NCBI RefSeq assembly: GCF_024734895.1
Contig: NZ_CP091430.1
Location: 2,312,501 to 2,376,500 of the forward strand
Reading direction: 5' to 3'
Origin: Paenibacillus spongiae
GTDB taxonomy: Bacteria > Bacillota > Bacilli > Paenibacillales > Paenibacillaceae
DNA length: 64,000 nucleotides
Within the stretch, counting starts at the first letter, position 1; each line of letters starts with the position of its first letter. The notes below the pieces were generated by a model. The model did no database searches. It was not told where the DNA came from and was given only the letters and a program-made list of their open reading frames with translations. Positions 17,867 through 25,005 of the stretch are shown here, in pieces. Made by a program: the position numbers and the translations under genes.

Positions 17867-19402
17867 ATGAAGAAAAAATCATCTTTCGGTTCCATCTTGC
17901 GAAAAGGCGCGATGTTATGCTTGTCGCTAACCTTAATGGGATCTGTGCTGGCTGCCTGCAGCAAGGGGGACGGCGGCAGCGGCACGGAGAAACGCGTGCT
18001 TCGCATCGGGTTCATCTATTCCAGCCCGGATAACGAGCAGTATCTCCGTCAGCTGTATACCGACGGCTATGAGCTGCTTCATCCCGAGCTGGACATTCAA
18101 ATCGTCGGCGCTGTGAACTATGACGACATGCGTTTCCAGGAGCAGCCTGAGGACGGCAAGCCGGTCAAGCAGCCCGATCCTTACGAGAAGCTGACTGAGA
18201 TGCTAAACGGCAATAATCCGGTTGACGTCGTTGTTCTGGATTCCAACTCGAGCTATCTCAAGCGTCTCGTACAGGACAACATGCTGAAGCAGCTCGACCC
18301 GCTGATTCAAGAGCATGAGTTCGACATTGAAGACTTGGTTCCTTCGGTGATCGACGGCATCAAGGAAGCGGGCGACAATTCCATTTATGCGCTGTCGCCA
18401 ACTTTCAACGCATCCGCTCTGTATTATAATAAGAAGATTTTTGCCGATGCTGGCATTGAACCGCCTACAGACGGCATGATGTGGGATGACGTATTGGCCA
18501 AAGCGAAGCTGGTCTCCAAGGGCGAAGGCAATAAGCGCATATTCGGCTTTTCGTTCGGTCGCTGGGGCGGGGATCCATTCTGGGATATGCAGAACAGCTA
18601 TCTGCCGGCGCTTCAGCTGAAGGTTTACGACGACAAGGGCGAGAAAATGACGGTCAATTCGCCGCAATGGGCGAAAGTGTTTACGACAATGGCTTCTATT
18701 TATAAAGATAAAATCGTTCCGACCAACCAAGATATCAATAGCGGAATGGATGAGGGTACTAACGGTAAGCGTATGTATAATCCGTACCAAGGCGATTTGT
18801 TTATTAACGGCAGAGTGGCCATGACGGTCGGCGGCTACGACTATGTGACGGAGCTGACGCGTGCGAAGCAGCAGAACGCGAAGAACAACAAGGTTCCTTC
18901 CGTAGATTGGGACGTTGTTACGATGCCGCAGCACGCCGATAATCCAGGCATCGGCGGCAATGTATATTTGAGCGGGCTGATGGGCATCAATGCGAAAGCG
19001 GCGAACAGCGAGGATGCATGGGATTTCATCGCGTTTAACAACGGCAAGGAGTGGGCGAAGCTGAAATCCCGCAGCTTGTATGAGATGGTATCGCGCAAAT
19101 CGCTGCTTCAGCCTAAGGATGGCCAGGACTACAACATGGAGGCGTTCTACAAGCTGAAGCCAATCCCGCCGTCCAGCACGGATCAAGAGAAGCTGTACCG
19201 TGAGAAGCCGGGCATTGAAGAAGCGCGTTATGTCGGCCAACAAATATTCCAAGAGGTCATCGACGGCAAGAAGAGCACCGAGGATGCGCTTAAGGAATGG
19301 GAAACGAAGGGCAATGCGATCCTTAAGAAAATTAAAGAAAACCCGAATGGCGGATTGAATCCGGCTGAAGGCGGCGTAGCCACCGAAGTATACGCCGGAT
19401 AA
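17867..19402 (+). CDS. Extracellular solute-binding lipoprotein, family 1 (sugar ABC type)
   Basis: 511 residues. A lipoprotein signal ends at SVLAAC. The mature part has the layout of family 1 (MalE-like) binding proteins: LRIGFIY near the start, a two-lobe fold with WGGDPFWDMQNS and the terminal WETKGNAILKKI helix. GGAGGGGTAAC precedes the ATG, seven bases after the ATPase stop. Such proteins normally serve MalFG-type importers; here no such permease is present and the gene closes an FtsX-type exporter-like operon. Either it senses a glycan or peptide for this machine, or it is a recruited orphan. Confidence 0.88.
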   Translation: MKKKSSFGSILRKGAMLCLSLTLMGSVLAACSKGDGGSGTEKRVLRIGFIYSSPDNEQYLRQLYTDGYELLHPELDIQIVGAVNYDDMRFQEQPEDGKPVKQPDPYEKLTEMLNGNNPVDVVVLDSNSSYLKRLVQDNMLKQLDPLIQEHEFDIEDLVPSVIDGIKEAGDNSIYALSPTFNASALYYNKKIFADAGIEPPTDGMMWDDVLAKAKLVSKGEGNKRIFGFSFGRWGGDPFWDMQNSYLPALQLKVYDDKGEKMTVNSPQWAKVFTTMASIYKDKIVPTNQDINSGMDEGTNGKRMYNPYQGDLFINGRVAMTVGGYDYVTELTRAKQQNAKNNKVPSVDWDVVTMPQHADNPGIGGNVYLSGLMGINAKAANSEDAWDFIAFNNGKEWAKLKSRSLYEMVSRKSLLQPKDGQDYNMEAFYKLKPIPPSSTDQEKLYREKPGIEEARYVGQQIFQEVIDGKKSTEDALKEWETKGNAILKKIKENPNGGLNPAEGGVATEVYAG

Positions 19403-19407
19403 TAATT

Positions 19408-19455
19408 AGCTCTGCGGCCGTGCATGAATATGCATGAAGCCGCAGAGCTTTTTTT
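19408..19455 (+). terminator. Intrinsic terminator of the five-gene ABC operon
   Basis: AGCTCTGCGGC pairs with GCCGCAGAGCT (11 bp) followed by seven T residues. Confidence 0.93.
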
Positions 19456-19525
19456 CTGCCAAGAGGATGCTTGCATTTGTCTATATTGGGGTAATCTAAG
19501 CAAAACGGCGATGGAGGGATTCGTC

Positions 19526-19690
19526 ATGCGTTGGGTATATTGGGTGAGGCTGTATGAAACGAAATTTCAAGCAGGCTGCCTCATACAGCGAATGGAAAAT
19601 GATTGGTGGGTGTACGGTTATGAATGCCCCCGGGAGATCGAAGTCTTTCAATCTCGCAAAGGACGATACGGTGTGAGATTTTTACCATAA
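19526..19690 (+). CDS. Small hypothetical protein, 54 aa
   Basis: Begins MRWVYWVRLYETKF, rich in tryptophan, tyrosine and arginine, and ends YGVRFLP. GGAGGG lies eight bases before the ATG at 19526; a longer reading from 19424 would start inside the preceding terminator and is rejected. No signal peptide or membrane segment. The family is not recognised. It lies between a terminator and the tRNA cluster. Moderately convincing as a gene because of the good ribosome binding site. Confidence 0.55.
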   Translation: MRWVYWVRLYETKFQAGCLIQRMENDWWVYGYECPREIEVFQSRKGRYGVRFLP

Positions 19691-19779
19691 CATTTAAAAT
19701 TTTGGTTGACTTTCGATTCCAACCTGTAGTATATTTACTTTTGTCGCCATTCAATGACGTGTTGATGAGATGGTACTTT

Positions 19780-19856
<77 letters not shown>

Positions 19857-19882
19857 AACCAGCCTATCGATTGCATTCTTTA

Positions 19883-19959
19883 GGGCCCTTAGCTCAGTTG
19901 GTTAGAGCGGTCGGCTCATAACCGATTGGTCGGGGGTTCGAGTCCCTCAGGGCCCACCA
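19883..19959 (+). tRNA. tRNA with CAU anticodon, probably tRNA-Ile2 (lysidine)
   Basis: 77 bases with CCA. Acceptor stem GGGCCCT/AGGGCCC and anticodon CAT at 19917-19919. C4:G69 and C5:G68 pairs fit known TilS recognition determinants and the D-arm TTAGCTCAGTTGG resembles Ile2 rather than Bacillus elongator tRNA-Met, so the C is probably modified to lysidine and the tRNA reads AUA. Elongator Met remains possible. Confidence 0.85.
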
Positions 19960-19981
19960 TTATCACAAACGTCATCATCAT

Positions 19982-20067
19982 GCCGGGGTGGCGGAACAGG
20001 CAGACGCACAGGACTTAAAATCCTGCGGTGGGTGACCACCGTACGGGTTCGACCCCCGTCCTCGGCA
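19982..20067 (+). tRNA. tRNA-Leu (UAA)
   Basis: 86 bases with a long variable arm (GGTGGGTGACCACC), anticodon TAA at 20016-20018, and GGGTTCGACCCCC T arm. The 3' end is discriminator A followed by TACC, so CCA is not encoded, unlike the two tRNA genes just upstream. Confidence 0.93.
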
Positions 20068-20170
20068 TACCTCGAAATTACTGGCGTTTTAGCCCGTTGT
20101 ATCAACGTTATAAAACGCATTTGCAAATCAAACGATCCTACGCGTTATGTGACGCAAATGGAACTGAAAC

Positions 20171-20229
20171 AACACCTTATAGCCACGCAATATTCGTTGA
20201 GAAGCGAATTAGTGGAAAGGTGTTTTTTT
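20171..20229 (+). terminator. Terminator of the tRNA cluster
   Basis: AACACCTT pairs with AAGGTGTT, with inner CCAC/GTGG and ATTCG/CGAAT stems, then seven T residues. It ends the fMet-CAU-Leu tRNA transcript about 100 bases after tRNA-Leu. Confidence 0.85.
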
Positions 20230-20408
20230 GTATGCATGATACAAACATAATCCCGGTCATGAAGCTGTCGAGCTGCCGACAGTAGCGGCTTTGAAATGAA
20301 TTGGAGATTAATTCTAAGGCCCTCCAGGAGGAGAAAATGCGGTTTGGAATCATTATCGACAATATCTAGGGGGATTTGCTGAACAGCGCGAGGAGGGCTT
20401 TCAGGGGC

Positions 20409-20436
20409 TTAGACGCTGCATTAGCTTTAGTATAAT
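20409..20436 (+). promoter_or_regulatory. Orphan promoter-like element
   Basis: TTAGAC, 16 bases, TATAAT. No recognisable gene follows on this strand: the region ahead is the 3' end of yitT (opposite strand) and its terminator hairpin. It could drive a short RNA of about 100 bases ending at the shared hairpin near 20536, or be fortuitous. Confidence 0.3.
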
Positions 20437-20504
20437 CGGGACAGGTCCAGTGTATAGGAATCATATGATGAGGAAGTTGAAGAACGTTTATTTTTGTCCG
20501 CATA

Positions 20505-20536
20505 TAAAGGAAGGAGGACGCATGAAGAGCGTCCTC
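20505..20536 (-). terminator. Terminator of yitT
   Basis: On the minus strand, GAGGACGC pairs with GCGTCCTC and is followed by a T-rich CTTCCTTTAT. It lies just after the yitT stop. Confidence 0.75.
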
Positions 20537-20554
20537 TTTATACGCTATGCATGG

Positions 20555-21424
20555 TTAATGAATGGAAGATTTCTCGAAGTTTCCGCCGAGCACGTCGGAC
20601 ACATGCTCGATTGCAATGAACGCATTCGAATCAATTTCCTGTACGATCGCTTTCAGCTTGGCAAGCTCCAGACGGGTTACGACACAATAGATAACCTGCG
20701 TGTCCTCTTTGCTGTATCCGCCTTTCGCATAGAGAAACGTGGTATTCCGTCCCAACCGCTCCAAAATGGTCTCGGAGATCTCCGCATATTCGCTGGATAT
20801 AATGGTGACCGATTTCGATTCATTCAAGCCCTCAACGACGATGTCCATCACTTTGGAGGCAATATAGAACGTAAAGATGGAATACATGGCCGAATCCCAT
20901 CCGAATACGAAGCCTGCCGCTGCGAAGATGAACACATTGAAGATCAGGATGATTTGTCCTACGGGAACTCTTATTTTCTTGGAGATGAGTATCGCTACGA
21001 TTTCGGATCCGTCTAACGAACCGCCATAACGTAATACCAAGCCTATTCCCAAACCGAGTATAAGACCGCCGAATAAGACGGCTAATATTTTTTCATTCGT
21101 AAAAGGTTCAACATGGTGGAGGAATGCAGTCATGGATGACATGACGCCGATACCGTACAGAGTGGAGATTGCGAATGTCTTGCCGATCTGCTTATACCCA
21201 ATGAGCAGGAAGGGTAAGTTGAGGATGAAGATGAATAAACCTAGCGGCATTCCGGTCAGGGTCGAGACTACGATGGATATCCCCGTTATGCCTCCATCGA
21301 TAACTTCGTTTGGTACAAGGAAGACTTCCAGAGCGACGGCCATCATTACAGCCCCGAGCGTAATGAAAAAGAATCGTACAAGATAATCCCAGGGTGTGAG
21401 CTTTTTGTGCTTTTTCTTTGCCAT
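20555..21424 (-). CDS. YitT family membrane protein (DUF161 + DUF2179)
   Basis: 289 residues. About five N-terminal membrane segments (for example FFFITLGAVMMAVALEVFLV and IILIFNVFIFAAAGFVFGW) are followed by a C-terminal soluble DUF2179 domain of about 80 residues (SVTIISSEYAEISETIL and later YCVVTRLELAKLK). The YitT/YvjA family is widespread in Firmicutes without an established substrate. The ATG at 21424 with GATAGGAG upstream is preferred over an extension to 21532 that would include the promoter. It is divergent from ung. Confidence 0.9.
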   Translation of the reverse strand: MAKKKHKKLTPWDYLVRFFFITLGAVMMAVALEVFLVPNEVIDGGITGISIVVSTLTGMPLGLFIFILNLPFLLIGYKQIGKTFAISTLYGIGVMSSMTAFLHHVEPFTNEKILAVLFGGLILGLGIGLVLRYGGSLDGSEIVAILISKKIRVPVGQIILIFNVFIFAAAGFVFGWDSAMYSIFTFYIASKVMDIVVEGLNESKSVTIISSEYAEISETILERLGRNTTFLYAKGGYSKEDTQVIYCVVTRLELAKLKAIVQEIDSNAFIAIEHVSDVLGGNFEKSSIH

Positions 21425-21455
21425 GTACAGAACTCCTATCGGTTTAATACTATAC

Positions 21456-21484
21456 ACTTTACCCTTTCCAGGCAGATGTGACAA
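21456..21484 (-). promoter_or_regulatory. Candidate sigma-A promoter of yitT
   Basis: Reading the minus strand: TTGTCA, 17 bases, TAAAGT, about 30 bases upstream of the chosen start codon. Confidence 0.5.
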
Positions 21485-21532
21485 GTTTACGACGGTCGAA
21501 AGTGACTGCTTTTTTGAAGGATGATTAATCAC

Positions 21533-21561
21533 GTGACATCGAAACCCCGTTGCGATATGAT
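21533..21561 (+). promoter_or_regulatory. Candidate sigma-A promoter of ung
   Basis: GTGACA, 17 bases, TATGAT. Transcription would start near 21568, giving a leader of about 100 bases that contains the nested hairpins at 21576-21645. Confidence 0.45.
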
Positions 21562-21575
21562 ATTTTTATACATAA

Positions 21576-21645
21576 GACGGGCAGGCCTACAGCTCTTTTC
21601 CTTCGATGAAGGAAAGGCGTTTTTTGTGCTGGGGCAATGCCCGTC
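21576..21645 (+). other. Nested hairpin in the ung 5' leader
   Basis: An outer perfect 8-bp stem GACGGGCA/TGCCCGTC encloses CAGC/GCTG (21590-21593 with 21628-21631) and an inner 9-bp stem CTTTTCCTT/AAGGAAAGG (21595-21617). A T run (TTTTTT) follows the inner stem, so that stem could also act as a weak terminator. No known riboswitch class is recognised. Confidence 0.55.
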
Positions 21646-21665
21646 AGTACAGCAGGAGGGTTCAT

Positions 21666-22376
21666 ATGCGTGCTATTTTTAAGAACGATTGGGCGACTAT
21701 CTTAAATGAGGAGATGGAGCAGCCTTATTATAAACAATTGCGTGCTTTCTTAGCTGAACAATACCGGCATAAAACCATTTATCCGAGCATGCATGATATT
21801 TTTAACGCGCTTCATTATACGTCCTATGAGGATACGCGTGTCGTCATTCTGGGTCAGGATCCTTATCACGGATCGGGTCAGGCTCACGGGTTCAGCTTCT
21901 CGGTCCAGCCGGGCGTGAAGTCGCCGCCGTCGCTGCAAAATATTTTTAAAGAGCTGAAGGAAGACCTGGGATGTCCGGTTCCCGACCATGGGTATCTGCT
22001 GCCATGGGCCAAGCAGGGGGTTCTGCTGTTGAATAATGTGCTGACGGTAGAGGCTGGCTTAGCGGCATCGCATCAAGGGAACGGCTGGGAAAGGTTCACG
22101 GATGCCGTTATTGCCGCGTTAAACGAGCGCGAGCGGCCCATTGTATTCATTTTATGGGGCAAGCATGCGCAGGAGAAAGCTTCTTCGATCGATTTGGACC
22201 GTCACTGCATCATCACATCCCCGCACCCGAGTCCCTTCGCCGCGCATCGCGGCTTCTTCGGCAGCCGCCCGTTCTCGCGGACGAACGCCTTCCTGCGTCG
22301 GATCGGCAGTCCGGAGATCGATTGGTGCATACCGGCGCTGGCTTCTCTTGAAGCAGCTGCGGATAGCTCACAATAA
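21666..22376 (+). CDS. ung: Uracil-DNA glycosylase, family 1
   Basis: 236 residues, normal length. Removes uracil from DNA at the start of base excision repair. Catalytic D65 lies in GQDPYHG, and the second active-site histidine is H187 in [15 protein letters not shown], the DNA-intercalating loop. The ATG at 21666 is preceded by CAGGAGGG; a longer reading from 21606 would run through the leader hairpin and is rejected. It is a monocistronic gene that shares a bidirectional terminator with the convergent SLH-like gene. Confidence 0.96.
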   Translation: MRAIFKNDWATILNEEMEQPYYKQLRAFLAEQYRHKTIYPSMHDIFNALHYTSYEDTRVVILGQDPYHGSGQAHGFSFSVQPGVKSPPSLQNIFKELKEDLGCPVPDHGYLLPWAKQGVLLLNNVLTVEAGLAASHQGNGWERFTDAVIAALNERERPIVFILWGKHAQEKASSIDLDRHCIITSPHPSPFAAHRGFFGSRPFSRTNAFLRRIGSPEIDWCIPALASLEAAADSSQ

Positions 22377-22452
22377 TTTATTGCTCCCTCGCGGCGTTGA
22401 GGCGGTCTGTGACAGGAGAAGAAGGATAGGAAGGCCATTTGGTGGATTGAAA

Positions 22453-22501
22453 AGCAAAGAACCCTTAGAAGTGGCTCTACAGCTTCTAAGGGTTCTTTGC
22501 T
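22453..22501. terminator. Bidirectional terminator between ung and the SLH-like gene
   Basis: A perfect 19-bp inverted repeat: AGCAAAGAACCCTTAGAAG at 22453-22471 and its complement at 22483-22501. Read on the minus strand it ends in CTTTGCTTTTC; on the plus strand the run is shorter (TTCTTTGCT). Confidence 0.85.
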
Positions 22502-22508
22502 GATTGGT

Positions 22509-23513
22509 TTATCGAGCTTGAGCGGAAGTTTCGATTACAGCGGGCGAAGCTGCTGAGCTGCCGTTGGTGCCGGAACCGTTCGATGAGGAAGAGGTACCAG
22601 CATCTTGGAGTACCGGTTTGAAGGCGGAAGCGACATAAGTCGTTGCTTTCACCTCCGTGATGACTTGCGGGTACATGCGGTCTTTATCCGGATGAACGGC
22701 TTCAACCTGGATGTATGCCTGATCGCCAACGAATGTGATGGAGGCGATGCGCAGCCCGTAGCCAGGGTGAGGTGCCATGGCCGTTACCGTTACCTCTTGA
22801 ATTTGCTCGTTAACGGCTTTTGTCGCAAGCTTCAAATCCGTATAGGGAAAAGGCTCCGGCTTGGTTCCCTGGTCCGGCTTCAGCGCATTCTCCTTCACGA
22901 AGACGATAGCGTCATGGAGCCATGAGGCTGCTTCTCCGCGCTTGATGGCTGTCTTCGGATAAAACTTGCCGTTCTTATCAAGTTCGGCAATCTTCGCAAT
23001 GAGCAGCTTCTGAATGCTGTCCATATAAGCCGGCGTTACGTCAGCTTCATCCTTAAGCTCCATGAAAATTTCGATAAACGCATAATCGCCTTTCTCCATC
23101 ATGCCTTGAAACAGATGATGGGCAAATTGCTCCCTGGTCATGAACGCAGCAGGATCGACGTCTCTGTCGATATCCAGATTGTTCAGGCTTGCGACGATGA
23201 AGGCGTCGGAATACCAGGCGCCGTCTTTGACCTTGGTGAAAGAATCGCTCGCTTCCGGCTTCTTAACAAATTTAATATGGTCGATATTCAGACCGAGTCC
23301 TTTAACGAGCATCGTTACGCCTGCAGCGTAGGTCAGCTTGTCTTGCGGCTTGAACGATCCGTCCTTCTCGCCGGCTATGACGCCCTGCTTCTGCAGCTCG
23401 TTAATTTTCGCTTCATTCGGATCGTTCTTCGTATCCGGGAACGCCCAAGCATTCTGTCCGACTGCAAGAACAAGAAGCATAATTACTGCGGAGAGAAACC
23501 ATCTCTTCCTCAT
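22509..23513 (-). CDS. Secreted protein with S-layer-homology (SLH)-like repeats
   Basis: 334 residues. A signal peptide (MRKRWFLSAVIMLLVLAVGQ, predicted cut after AWA near residue 24) is followed by three SLH-like repeats: INELQKQGVIAGEKDGSFKPQDKLT, a degenerate one around WYSDAFIVASLNNLDIDRD with MTREQFAH, and IAELDKNGKFYPKTAIKRGEAASWL. The C-terminal ~110 residues form a different beta-rich domain ending in a Ser/Gly/Asn-rich tail. SLH repeats usually tether proteins to pyruvylated wall polymers; these lack the canonical ITRAE, so anchoring is uncertain. The ATG at 23513 follows AGAGGTGAT. Confidence 0.85.
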   Translation of the reverse strand: MRKRWFLSAVIMLLVLAVGQNAWAFPDTKNDPNEAKINELQKQGVIAGEKDGSFKPQDKLTYAAGVTMLVKGLGLNIDHIKFVKKPEASDSFTKVKDGAWYSDAFIVASLNNLDIDRDVDPAAFMTREQFAHHLFQGMMEKGDYAFIEIFMELKDEADVTPAYMDSIQKLLIAKIAELDKNGKFYPKTAIKRGEAASWLHDAIVFVKENALKPDQGTKPEPFPYTDLKLATKAVNEQIQEVTVTAMAPHPGYGLRIASITFVGDQAYIQVEAVHPDKDRMYPQVITEVKATTYVASAFKPVLQDAGTSSSSNGSGTNGSSAASPAVIETSAQAR

Positions 23514-23554
23514 TCCGATCACCTCTGGAATAGATTGTCATGCGTATGTATCCT

Positions 23555-23788
23555 TCAGACGGACCGGCGGTCCATTTTGTTGCAGGATGGATGACAGGGA
23601 GAAGCTTCATCCGCGGACTGTCGTTTATGACGCAAAATAAAGGGACTGCCGGGAGGCAGTCCTTGCAATGGTACTATAACGGCATTGTCCAAACAATCTC
23701 GGCAATCCGCACACAAGCTTGCCGTCTGTACTTGACCTGGATTTACTTGAGCAGGGCTGACCTGACCGGTATTGTATGGGTTCAACAT
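23555..23788 (-). CDS. Possible small protein, 77 aa, Gln/Pro-rich start
   Basis: On the minus strand AAGGAG stands seven bases before an ATG opening MLNPYNTGQVSPAQVNPGQV, followed by a CADCRDC cysteine cluster. The beginning looks like a genuine low-complexity protein, and the ribosome binding site is very good. Against it, a perfect 8-bp hairpin (GGACTGCC/GGCAGTCC, 23643-23662) followed by CTTTATTTTG on this strand lies inside the frame and looks like a terminator, so the 3' half may not be translated in full. Function unknown. Confidence 0.4.
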   Translation of the reverse strand: MLNPYNTGQVSPAQVNPGQVQTASLCADCRDCLDNAVIVPLQGLPPGSPFILRHKRQSADEASPCHPSCNKMDRRSV

Positions 23789-23887
23789 TCACCACTCCTT
23801 GAATTAGGTTCGAACCCGTCTTATGCGGCTGCCCAATTCCAGGAGTGGGCGTTTACCCGTATCGTATATAATTCAGTTTCATTGTAT

Positions 23888-23916
23888 GAAAAAAGACCCG
23901 CGTGCAGCCGGGCCTT
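23888..23916 (-). terminator. Terminator of the YjcZ-type gene
   Basis: On the minus strand GGCCCG pairs with CGGGTC (one G:T pair) around GCTGCACG and is followed by six T residues, about 60 bases after the small gene's stop. Confidence 0.75.
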
Positions 23917-23977
23917 CTCGTCGTGATGGAGATGTACAGTCCAGCGTAGGAGGAACATCTTGAAGGCGCTTAGTCCT

Positions 23978-24076
23978 CTAGAAACGCATGCAGCTGCAAG
24001 CGACGATCACCAACAAGATAAAAAGGACCAGGATCGTTCCCGTGTTTGTAAAAGCACCACCAACACATCCGGACAT
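23978..24076 (-). CDS. YjcZ-family mini-protein, 32 aa
   Basis: Encodes MSGCVGGAFTNTG followed by a hydrophobic segment (TILVLFILLVIVACSC) and a short basic end. This matches the YjcZ/YdgB-type family of tiny glycine-rich, single-membrane-helix proteins found in sporulating Bacilli and often annotated as sporulation proteins. The ribosome binding site AAGGAGGTG is ideal. It is too short for most gene callers. It has two extra cysteines near its C-terminus, which is uncommon in the family as I know it. Confidence 0.85.
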   Translation of the reverse strand: MSGCVGGAFTNTGTILVLFILLVIVACSCMRF

Positions 24077-24224
24077 TTTTCAATGCACCTCCTTGCCTGC
24101 AGGGTACATGATAAGTTATGCTCGGCGGTTGTTGAGCGATTGGGTGTACGTATTCGAAATTAATTGAGTTTCATTTGAAAATAGGGGATTTTAATCAAAT
24201 CTATTAGACAAGCATACATACAAT

Positions 24225-24414
24225 GGCAGCTTCTTCTTCATATTGATAGAGTAAGCCGTTTCTGGGGTCAGCATAGAGACCTTAAGGGAACCTCGGTAAC
24301 CTCCATAACCACGACCGGAGTGGGTAAGATACGGAACCTGGGCGCTTCCGGCGTGCGCCAATAAACGTCGGGCTAAGAAGCAGGAGCGTATACGTCCTTG
24401 CTTCTTTTCTTTTT
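24225..24414 (+). ncRNA. Candidate structured ncRNA with intrinsic terminator
   Basis: A gene-free 190-base segment ends in a good terminator. The 5' GCTTCTT (24229-24235) can pair with AAGAAGC (24375-24381), and AGCC..GTTT with AAAC..GGCT, giving a long closing helix. Inside are GGGTC/GACC, a GGGAACCTCGGTAACCTCC stretch and a strong GGCGC/GCGCC hairpin near 24340-24360. Size, closing helix and terminator would suit a 6S RNA or another housekeeping RNA, but I cannot identify the family. The exact 5' end is a guess; a TACAAT -10-like element lies at 24219-24224. Confidence 0.5.
24376..24414 (+). terminator. Terminator of the candidate ncRNA
   Basis: AGAAGCA-GGA pairs with TCC-T-TGCTTCT (one bulged T) and is followed by TTTCTTTTT. 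Confidence 0.75.
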
Positions 24415-24460
24415 GGGCACCGCCCGCGGCATCTAGGACGAACGTTTATAAATAAACAAC

Positions 24461-24487
24461 AAAAAAACCCTTGATTATCAAGGGTTT
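24461..24487 (-). terminator. Terminator of tRNA-Val
   Basis: On the minus strand AAACCCTTGA pairs with TCAAGGGTTT across a short loop and runs into seven T residues, 15 bases after the tRNA. Confidence 0.9.
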
Positions 24488-24501
24488 CAGCTTTAGAAGT
24501 A

Positions 24502-24577
24502 TGGTGATCTGTAGTGGGCTCGAACCACTGACCCCCACCCTGTCAAGATGGTGCTCTCCCAGCTGAGCTAACAGATC
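24502..24577 (-). tRNA. tRNA-Val (GAC)
   Basis: 76 bases with encoded CCA. Acceptor GATCTGT/ACAGATC, D arm TTAGCTCAGCTGGGAGAGC, anticodon loop TTGACAG with GAC at positions 34-36, T arm GTGGTTCGAGCCCAC. A single-gene unit with its own terminator. Confidence 0.95.
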
Positions 24578-24748
24578 ATGTCGCAGTGACAAGTAATAAT
24601 ATATCAAGTATGAATTGGAAAGTCAACACTTTTATCAAAAAAAATTATAGCGAAAAATGAATCCTTCTCCGGAGAGGCTGTTCGAGACTATTTGATTCGC
24701 GCGAATCATATCTTGTTGATAGACGCAGTCGGATGAGGGGGAGGGGTC

Positions 24749-24913
24749 ATGGTGAACGAAGCAGCTGATTTGGCTGTATGGCTCGTTGGTTTATTCGGTA
24801 TCGTCGGGATCTTCTCGATGTTAGCGTATAACATGGTCGTGAAGGATTCATTCACGTACGATGAGCGGTTCGTATGGAGACGCAAGCTGCCCAAGGAAGC
24901 AAGACCCAAATGA
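24749..24913 (+). CDS. Small single-pass membrane protein, 54 aa
   Basis: Starts MVNEAADLAVWLVGLFGIVG, giving one membrane helix (about residues 8-30), then a charged, basic C-terminal tail (ERFVWRRKLPKEARPK) that should lie in the cytoplasm. GAGGGGGAGGGG precedes the ATG. The family is not recognised; it is shorter than the usual gene-calling limit. It is the first of a run of four very small genes between 24.7 and 25.8 kb. Confidence 0.65.
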   Translation: MVNEAADLAVWLVGLFGIVGIFSMLAYNMVVKDSFTYDERFVWRRKLPKEARPK

Positions 24914-25005
24914 TAGGAAGATGACGCTTCCATGTGTTTATCCTGATGATCCTAAGCACATACTATACCCATCGTCAGAACATGAAGGCTGGGGATGGTT
25001 GAATC

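Noticed and set aside
12204-19402. Ordinary carbohydrate importer operon
   Set aside because: Only the binding protein is of that type; the permease and ATPases are of LolD/FtsX type and no MalF/MalG-like permease is present.
20028-20285. Reading frames starting in tRNA-Leu
   Set aside because: They begin inside the tRNA gene and run through its terminator; not coding.
20338-20370. Ten-codon peptide MRFGIIIDNI after AGGAGG
   Set aside because: Good ribosome binding site, but too short to support as a gene, and no downstream gene on that strand that a leader peptide could control.
20450-21016. Plus-strand frame of 188 codons across yitT
   Set aside because: It crosses the yitT terminator and lies antisense to a clear membrane protein gene; no homology features.
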